Origin: Dipteris shenzhenensis
Lineage: Eukaryota; Polypodiophyta; Polypodiopsida; Gleicheniales
Length of the DNA: 64,000 nucleotides
NCBI GenBank assembly: GCA_047967505.1
Contig: CM106539.1
Direction: 5' to 3' (one strand)
Positions 56,411-64,000 of the stretch are shown here, piece by piece (position 1 is the first letter of the stretch; every line of letters starts with the position of its first letter). The position numbers and the translations under genes were made by a program. Under the pieces are notes generated by a model. It was not told the origin of the DNA and made no database searches. It was given only the letters and a program-made list of their open reading frames with translations.

Positions 56411-57480
56411 AAGAGAGAGAGAGAGAAGGGAGGGGGGGGACGGAGGTGGAGGTGGAGGGAAAGGGAATGGGGGGTGGAGGTGGAGATGGGGGGGAAAGAG
56501 GGAAGGGGGGTGGAGGTGGAGATGGGGGGGAAAGAGGGAAGGGGGGGGAAATGGGTGGTGGAGGTGGGGGGGAAGAGAATGGGGGGTGGAGGTGGAGATG
56601 GGGGGGAAAGAGGGAAAGGGGGGGGAAATGGGTGGTGGAGGTGGGGGGGAAGGGAATTGGGGGTGGAGGTGGAGATGGAGATGGAGATGGGGGGAAAAGA
56701 GGGAAAAGGGGGGGCAATGGGTGGTGGAGGTGGGGGGGAAGGGAATGGGGGGTGGAGACGGAGATGGGGGGGAAAGAGGGAAAGGGGGGGGAAATGGGTG
56801 GTGGAGGTGGGGGGGAAGGGAATAGGGGGTGGAGGTGGAGATGGGGCAGAAAGAGCAAAAAAGGGGGGGGAAATGGGTGGTGGAGGTGGGCGGGAAGGGA
56901 ATGGGGGGTGGAGGTGGACATGGAGGTGGAAAGAGGGAAAGGGGGGGAAGGAGGTGGGCGGTGGAGGGGGTGGGGGAGAAGGGGGGTGGAGGTGGAGGGG
57001 GATAGAGAGAGGTAGAGAGATAGTGGAGTGAAGGGAGTGGGGGATAGAGAGAGGTAGAGAGATGGTGGAGTGGAGGGTGATAGAGATGGGGGGTGGAGGA
57101 GATGGGGGGTGGTGGAGGAGATGGGAGATGAAGGGGGAGGGGAAAAAGGGGAGATGGGGTGTAGAGAGAGGTAGAGAGATGGTGGAGATTGGAGGGTGGG
57201 GAGAGGAGATGGGAGATGGAGGGGGAGGGGAAAAAGGGGAGATGGGGTGTAGAGAGAGGTAGAGAGATGGTGGAGATTGGGGGGTGGAAAGAGGGAAGGA
57301 AATGGGAGGTGGAGGCGAGATGGGGGATGGACGGAAACAATGGAGGTGGTGGGGAGGAAGATGATGGGAGGTGGGGATGGAGATGGAAGGGGGGGGTGAC
57401 GAAAAAAGTGGTGGTGGAGGGGGGATTGACGGAAAAAGTGGTGGTGGGCGAAAAATAGAGAAAGACGAAAATTATGGTGG
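56325..57480. repeat. G/A-rich minisatellite block with (GA)n tract
   Basis: The plus strand is almost purely purine and G-dominated. A (GA)n run lies at 56368-56402. From about 56430 to 56920 a ~78-bp unit recurs; its marker AATGGGTGGTGGAGGTGG appears near 56549, 56628, 56717, 56793 and 56871. A second family with a period of about 86 bp occurs near 57118 and 57206. Many runs of seven or more G are present. The long frames on both strands here (Pro-rich on minus, Gly-rich on plus) are by-products of the repeat. Confidence 0.92.
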
Positions 57481-58115
57481 CTTAACGAAATTTGGAGAAG
57501 GAAGTGGCTAGCAAAAGGGTGGGGAAAGAAATGTACTTTACTCCTTTGTAGGTCCCAACATTCTGTGGATGCTGTAGTCTACTTGCAGACCTCTGACATG
57601 AACCTGACAGCTTTGCATTGATGTCTTTCATTGCCACAAGGTACTCCTGTAAAGTTGCATTCATCTGCAAGTCTTTTGAGCAGTCCTTGGTGCCCACAAG
57701 GAAGCTAGCATGTACCCATGTTGCATCCCTACCAATGCTGTCAGTTTTTCACCAATGCATGGCCACGTGGCATTTAGACCCTCTGCTGGACACCTACCCC
57801 ATACTCTCCTCATTTGGGGACTCGCAGATGGGGAGCTGACATCCAAAACTCCAACCTCAAGAAATCTTCAATCTATCTATGGGAGCCTGAGTTGGAGGGG
57901 GGTTGGTGTTGCTTTTATAGGATGTGGGGGGATTAAGGGTTAATTTTGGGTGTTTAGTGTATTAATGTGATTTTGTAAGTCAAATTATCCCTTTGCATTA
58001 TTTGGAAGCATTTTTTCACTCCTTTGCCTTGAGGGATGTATCTTGAATGGTTTTTTGTAGGGGATTCTTTTTTCACACATGCAAGCACTTGCTCCGCTTT
58101 CACTTCAGGCACTAA
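57481..58115 (-). other. Leader or gag remnant of Gypsy F
   Basis: Lies just downstream (minus sense) of a clear gypsy primer site. Two minus-strand frames (57482-57697 and 57661-57846) are not recognised. It is probably the start of an element whose remainder was replaced by the minisatellite or deleted. Confidence 0.45.
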
Positions 58116-58135
58116 CCTCCCTGGTAGCGGCGCCA
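58116..58135 (-). promoter_or_regulatory. Gypsy F primer-binding site
   Basis: The minus strand reads TGGCGCCGCTACCAGGGAGG, two bases from an LTR end. It closely resembles the TGGCGCCGTTGCC-type primer site common in plant gypsy elements of the Athila/Tat group. Confidence 0.8.
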
Positions 58136-58137
58136 AA

Positions 58138-59336
58138 TGTTGTCTCTTTTTTACCCAAGTGCAAGTTCTGAGGGTATTGGTCACCTACAGTCGTGTCATT
58201 GCTCGTTGTAGCATAGGTGTTCACAAGTGTAGCATAGGTCCTCGGGTCGTGCTCCGATGAGAGGTGTAGGCTAAAGCGTGGAAAGCAGATCTCATGCGCG
58301 CGTGAATGAGAAAGAGGGATTGATTATAACGATTGATGGAGGCTTTCGCCTCCACGGGAGTTCAAGGGTTTAGAAGGGGATTTCAGGGTTAGAAAGGGGG
58401 ATAGGGTTGAGAGAGTTAACTAGGAGTTCCAGGGTTCAAAGGGGGTTGCAGAGTTTAGGAGGAGTGCAAGGTTGAGGAGTGGAGAGCTAGTCTCCTTCAC
58501 GGATTCGAAGGGTAAGGGTTAAGGAGGAGGGAGGGAGGAGGAGAAGGAGGAGGGAGGAAGAGGGAGGAGGAGGGAGGAGGAGGAGGAGGGAGGAGAAGGG
58601 AGGAAGGAAGGAGGAGGAGAAGGGAGGAGGAGGGAGGAGGAGGAGAAGGGAGGAGGAAGAGGAGGGAGGAGAAGGGAGGGAGGAAGGAGGAGGAGAAAGG
58701 AGGAGGAGGAGGAGGGAGGAGGAGGAGAAGGGAGGAGGAGGAAGGAGGAGGAGGAGGAGGGAGGAGGAGGAGATGGAGGAGAAGGATGAGGGAGGAGGAT
58801 GAGGAGGGAGGGAGGAAGAGGGAGGAAGGAGGAGGAGGAGGGAGTTCAAGGGTAGAGAGTGCAAGGGTAAGGGCATGCTAGAACACGATAGTGTAAGAGA
58901 GCATGGACGCTATGGAGATCAATCGCATGAACACAACAGTAAGCTTGAACACTAAAACCCAAAGAGTGGGAGCTTCATTCCATTGAGAGATATTTATACA
59001 TGTTGGTCTCTCCACTTTTGGGGGGGACCTTTTGGGTCTCTACACAAAGTGGGGGGACCTTTTGGGTCTCTACACAAAGTGGAGGGACCTCCGAAAGTGT
59101 AGGCTTTTAGTCTTTCTCTCTCTAGATTTAGTCTTTCTCTCTCTAGATGCTCATTTTGCAAGTATGATTGGATCTTTTCTAGAGAGGATTTTGGCTATCC
59201 TCATCCTTTAAGATTTATCATACTATCTTTCAGGCTCAAGATATTACAAGCGGAGCTTTGTCGCTACTCTACACACACAATGCTCTCATAGTTGTCCTAG
59301 ATTGCACTTCTGGCCCTTGTTGCCACAAGGATAACA
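58138..59336 (-). repeat. Probable Gypsy F 5' LTR (partner not in window)
   Basis: The inner boundary is set by the primer site: on the minus strand the LTR ends AAAGAGACAACA. The outer boundary is uncertain; a TG-start candidate lies near 59336. Inside are the GGA tract (58521-58844), a 32-bp tandem repeat of CCTTTTGGGTCTCTACACAA near 59027-59090, and a repeat of TTTAGTCTTTCTCTCTCTAG at 59105-59147. Confidence 0.5.
58521..58844. repeat. GGA/GAG polypurine tract, about 320 bp
   Basis: The plus strand is an almost uninterrupted run of GGA, GAG, GGAA and GAAG words. It has mirror symmetry in places, so it could form triplex (H-DNA). The Ser/Pro/Leu-rich minus-strand frame here is an artefact. 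Confidence 0.93.
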
Positions 59337-61044
59337 TCACGGAGAGGTTTGAGGGAAGTCCAAGGTTCTGAAAGGACTCTGAGTCACCATTTTTTCATTT
59401 TAGCTATTTTGTGGCACCTTCTTCCAAGAATAGTGCTCTTAGTACCTGCTAGGATCTATTCTATTGCTCTGCATCACCGGTATACGAAGGTTGCTTACAT
59501 CATCAGGGTAAGTGACATATTTCCAGCAAGTAAATCATGGTAGCAATGATGATGTGCTTCTCAAAAATCTACTCCAGCCTTGCTTTAAGCATCAAAATGT
59601 GCATGTCTTTTCCTAAAAATCATAGCACCTTAAGTGGATGCTTCATTGCATAAGATTGGGTGACGAAGGAAGCCCAATGAAAACTATTATGGATAAATCA
59701 CTCAAATACAAGGAGTGTAAAAATGCTTCCAATTATTGCCACACTTTATGTGATGCTAGCATAAACACTTTGTTGGAATTTTTGTAATACAATAATTTTG
59801 CTCACAAATATATATTTAGGCCAAGGTATGAATGCAAGGCCAGAGATCTTAAAATTTTAAGTATTTTTTATTTTTATTGCTCAACATTCCAACATATCTA
59901 TCAAAAGCTAGAGGAAATTGAAGGATGTTGCACCCTAGCCCCATGAATCCCTGTCACCTCTAAAGTTCATTGTCCTCCTCCCCCTGCTCCCTCGTGCTCT
60001 CCCTATTCCTTACCACCACTCTACCACTTATCACCTTCCTTATCTCTCCAAGTTTTCCTCCCCCCTCACTCTTTTATTCCTTGTCGCTGCCACTATTCTT
60101 TATGAGCACTCTACTAATCCTTATCCCCCCTACTATTCCTTACCCCCACCCCTATAATCCTTATCAACCCCCCTTCCCCCCCGTAACCAATGAATAAAAT
60201 CTTCCTACCTTCTCCTTCATTACTCCCCCCCCCTCCCTCTCTTCATTTTTCCATCCCCCCTTCTCTTTTGAATTTTTCTCACATGTCCAACCTCCCCATC
60301 TTTCCCACCTCTACTTCTAGCTCCTCCACTTCTTCCCTTTCCTCTACCACCAACTCCTTCCCACTTTAATCTCCATAAACATGTTGAGATCTTGATGTTC
60401 TTATGGAAATAGAAGAGAAAAATGATGATCCTTTCAAGGGTAATTTCATTGATGTTAAGGCTCTAAGTGGATGCATCCTTGTCTAAGTGAATAAAGTCTC
60501 CTCAATATCTTGAGAGGATTTATTGCAACTTAGATCCCATATCTTGTGGATCCAGATCTTCAGAACTTTATTGCAACTTAGATACCGTATCTAAATTATG
60601 TTGCGTATATTTTACGAGTTTCTTTTTAGTATTGCAACTCAATCTCAATTATGAGTTCTTGTCTTATGAAAGGGTAACTCTTGTATTGGACATCTTGCTT
60701 GGGGTTGAGATTGGAATTTCAACTAGATGCACGTGGAATAAGCCATTATAAGGTGCACCAATGTTCTACTCATGTGTCTTATGAATGGAACTAGCAAAAT
60801 GTCTAGAATCCATTTAGCTCTGGTTCTTGATTGCAAGCATGAGAGCAATATAAGAAGCTATAGGCATTTTAAAGGAAGTGTTAGCTATTGAGTTCTACTA
60901 AGATTGGAATTCTTGGTCAAGTCACAATGATGCACACGGACTAAAGGAGAAAGGGTTTACTACACTTGCATGCCATAGTCTAGTAGTCCTTGGCACAATG
61001 ACTAAGTCAAGATTGAGCACAAAGACGCAAACATTATGAGTGAG
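59337..61044. other. Intergenic, no gene seen
   Basis: Includes a pyrimidine-rich stretch (C and T, 59965-60365), the complementary bias to the purine blocks upstream. No coding sequence recognised. Confidence 0.5.
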
Positions 61045-61167
61045 TGCATGTGTGTGTGTGCATGCATGCGCGCATGTGCACATATGTGTGTATGTGTGTG
61101 TGTGTGTGTGTGTGCATATGTGTGTGTGTGCACACGTGTGTGCGCATGTGTGTGTGTGTGCGCGCGT
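61045..61167. repeat. TG/CA dinucleotide repeat with CG steps
   Basis: Alternating purine-pyrimidine tract of about 120 bp: TG runs mixed with CATGCATGCGCGCATG and GCGCGCG. It is a strong candidate for left-handed Z-DNA under torsional stress. Confidence 0.95.
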
Positions 61168-63412
61168 CCTGCACTTGCGTGCATGCTTAAAGTTTGGGTA
61201 TTGGGACCATTTCAGACTCTCTCTCCTATATGGAAACACATAATTCATTATCATAGCATTATACATAGGGATTGAGTTGTGATCATCTCTCTTTCTAATA
61301 CAACTTACTTCACTATATGGACTTGGACTGGGAGTTTAAGTAGAAGTCTTGAGTTGAGTCACATTAGAATTGAGGGAGTGGCAATGCTTGTTAATAGCAA
61401 TACCATAGCTTGATTCATTGACACACTCAATAGCATGAGCAAGTAGATACCCATTATGAGTGTCCCCCCTCAACCTAAACATCACTCAAGAGGAGGTGAG
61501 TAGCATTAGGAGGCAAGTGAAGCTACAACATTTAAACACTGTCACAATTTGGTGATTACTTTTTGGGAGACTGAGTAGTTGGGTTTGTTGATTGGAGATT
61601 GAACTAAGCGAGGAGTATCCAAGTGATTCTGAGTTTTTGGCTACTTTATAAATTTTATTTATCATCAGAAGTGTGACATTCATATTCTAGGGTATGCTGA
61701 TTCTAAGCAAGTGTGGAATTATGAATGTGAGAGATCTGTTATTAGGGTGATTGCCAACTTGGTGGATGTTCAAAAGAGTGAATAGATTATGGAGGTACAT
61801 TACTCATCGTGCATCACACGTGGAGCATATCCAAGAGCAACAACAAGAACAAACGGAACCTTGCCTAGGTTAACAAGGTGAAACATTTACATGCAAGACT
61901 CAAGTGCACAAAAAGGCACAATTAGGTTTGAAGTGACTTCGATAGGTGGTACGACAACCTTGTGGAAGCAAGAGAGCCAACACCAGACAACTCAAGTTTA
62001 AGGAAGTAAAGAATTTTGACTCAATGAGCACTCAAAAGAGCTCCAAGAGCCTGAGTGGGTTTCATACAAGTCAACCCTCCAAGTGGCAATCGAGCATCTA
62101 TGGGAAACCTGAGGCTATTTGGCATCAACTCAATCAACTCACTTGATTGGATGAATTTCTAGCTCCAGTTGCATAGGCACACAAGGATATAAGGGACCAA
62201 AAGACATGCCATGTTTGTTGCATCATATGCAAGAATTTGCAAAAGGGCATGTTAGTACTTTTGTATAGTTCAAGTTAGGGACCAAAAAGTCCAACTTGAA
62301 ACTCGGTTAGAATGGTCCCTTTCAAGTGACCAAGGTCTTCACAAAATGGTACCTTCTAATTGGAAGACATCTAAGTTTACATGCTATGCAATTCTTGTCG
62401 GGAAAGTTTGAAGGACTTCTTGGGCATCAGCTGATACTTTCACATCAAGCATATGTGGTAGTAAGAATGATTGTAATTATTGAACTAGTCTCAACCACCA
62501 ACCTTGAGACTCTCAGACTACAATCGATAGAATACATTTGCATGTTTCATTACCCTCTAAGATGGAGGAATTCATTAGGCTTTCATCTTTAGTAATTACA
62601 TGGAGTCCACACCAAGCAACCAACCTACAATTTCAATGTCTTAATTGGAGGTTTGGATTGTAACTACACTTAGTTGGTGTACTTTAAATCAAGGAGATCA
62701 CCTCAAAGAAACTATCAGAGCTAGTGTAAAATTTTCAAAAAAGAAGCAATGCTCAACTAACATGAGACATATGCCAAATCATGGACTGTAGGCAAGCATC
62801 AACATCAAGAAACTCAACATAACACATGTATGGGTTGTAGGTAGGCATCAAATCAACAAATTCAAGTATTGAAGCATGGATGTAATTATTTTCAAAGACG
62901 TGAAGAAGATAATATACACTGAAACTTTAGTCGATTAGATGTGCCAGAAACCTCAGTGATTGTCGCATTTGGGAGGGAAATAGCATCCTCACAAGATTTT
63001 TGCCATCCTTTTAGACTTTGCTTATACTTTGTGAATCTTGAGAAGGGGAAGTGAGTCTGAGTGCTAACTAAAAACCTTTTCCATTTCCAGTAGCTCTCAT
63101 AAAAGAAGATTTTCGGCTATAATATTGTGTTACAGGACTACTCGTTTAGCTTGGAGGGTACCTAAAAGCTATTTCTTCATTAAATAGGTAATCTTCTAAA
63201 GGATCCTATAGAGAAACTACCCAAATCTTTGTTTCTTTGCAATTTCCAACAATTTGTATGAGGCAAAAGTAATATGGCACATCCTCTGAAAATCAGATTA
63301 GATATATATGCAACTAATCTCGTAAATGGAGATAGAATTCCTCAAGAGCTTATGGGAAATTTTCCAATTAATTAGTTAACACCTCTAGGTCACCGTGGGA
63401 TGAGAATAAAGT
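61168..63412. other. Intergenic, no gene seen
   Basis: Short frames only; no domain or element boundary recognised. Confidence 0.5.
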
Positions 63413-63765
63413 AACCTAAGTCTCGTGAAAATTTAATAGGCCCTCCTTAAAGTGCAAGAAAATTTAATCCTCCACCGCATCCCTTTCGATCCTTGAGCGT
63501 TGAGATGCTTCTTGCTCCCTCTTTACCTATCTCGCTTCCTCTCTCCATCACTCCTTTCCCTCTCTCTTACCCTGGGCACATGACCCCTTTAACCTAAGTC
63601 TCATGAAAATTTAATAGGCCCTTAAAGTGCAAGAAAAATTAATCCTCCACCGCATCCCTTTCGATCCTTGAGCGTTGAGATGCTTCTTGCTCCCTCTTTA
63701 CCTCTCTCACTTCCTCTCTCCATCACTCCTTTCCGTCTCTCTTACCCTGGGCCCATGAGCCCTTT
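63413..63765. repeat. 178-bp tandem duplication
   Basis: Copies 63413-63590 and 63591-63765 start AACCTAAGTCTC and share GATCCTTGAGCGTTGAGATG. They differ by a few substitutions and small indels (about 95% identity by eye). Confidence 0.93.
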
Positions 63766-64000
63766 TGTATGCCCTTCCAATAGCCTGCAATTGAAATGGC
63801 AAATGGATGGAAAATGAAAGGCCTAACGGTTGCAATCGGATTGCACAAGAAGGTAAGGGCAAGCAATGATTCAACAACCAGTGAAAAGTTGCGTGTGCAC
63901 GTAACTCCAATAAGATATGACCAACTTCCAATAGCCATGTGCCCCTGATTCCGATAGCATCCAACAGGCGAAATTCTTAAAGGATTGCAATCTGCGGTAC
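63766..64000. other. Window end, no gene seen
   Basis: Frames on the minus strand have no recognised domain. A gene running off the right edge cannot be excluded. Confidence 0.4.

Noticed and set aside
56201-57340. 379-codon Pro-rich minus-strand frame, and Gly/Trp-rich plus-strand frames of up to 255 codons
   Set aside because: They are produced by the purine-rich minisatellite. Composition follows the repeat unit, several frames and both strands are open at once, and no domain is present.
58487-58876. Ser/Pro/Leu-rich minus-strand frame of 129 codons
   Set aside because: A direct translation of the GGA/GAG repeat; not a gene.
61002-61275. Cys/Val- or His/Thr-rich frames
   Set aside because: Artefacts of the TG/CA dinucleotide repeat.

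Overview
The window looks like a stretch of a large, repeat-rich plant nuclear genome. It holds Ty1/copia and Ty3/gypsy LTR retrotransposons with plant-type tRNA primer sites, an L1-type LINE with a plant ORF1, and one intron-containing plant gene. The low gene density and old decayed intergenic sequence would fit a gymnosperm, but nothing here proves that; 'vascular plant, possibly a conifer' is an inference. No rRNA gene, convincing tRNA gene or CRISPR array was seen.

The one host gene recognised is a LONELY GUY (LOG) cytokinin-activating enzyme on the minus strand at 27810-30562. It has six coding exons, one of whose introns has a GC-AG boundary. Its upstream region (30563-31330) is visibly GC-richer than its surroundings and carries a TATA-like box, a short uORF and a cluster of ACGT-core motifs.

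Left third: AT-rich intergenic DNA (1-3660), a decayed gypsy gag (3665-5281, minus), then an L1-type LINE on the minus strand (about 5690-15560). The LINE is split by a copia element (Copia A, 6294-10857, plus) whose reverse transcriptase is deleted. From 15.8 to 26.9 kb there are an LTR fragment, several short tandem duplications, and a diverged tandem duplication of a roughly 3.3-kb unit of unknown identity (20690-26850).

Right of LOG, two stacks of nested retrotransposons meet at about 42.89 kb. Stack 1: a decayed copia (Copia D, plus) is interrupted in its gag by Gypsy A (33980-40699, minus), with a perfect AACTC target duplication. Stack 2: a decayed gypsy (Gypsy E, minus; 42.89-45.79 and 54.18-55.33 kb) contains Copia B (45793-54178, minus), an element with gag but no pol. 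Copia B in turn contains Copia C (47106-53010, plus), nearly intact with a perfect CTGAG target duplication. Copia C's gag and pol frames are separated by a 13-bp tandem duplication.

From 55.3 to 59.4 kb lie a strongly strand-asymmetric G-rich minisatellite, a gypsy primer-binding site with its adjoining LTR (Gypsy F), and a GGA-type tract inside that LTR. The final 5 kb is intergenic, with a TG/CG tract and a 178-bp tandem duplication.

No clear undescribed biological system was found. The most interesting signals are the gag-only Copia B with about 98% identical LTRs, the triple variant zinc-knuckle gag of Gypsy E, the 3.3-kb tandem unit, and the LOG promoter and intron features. All percentages are by-eye estimates.
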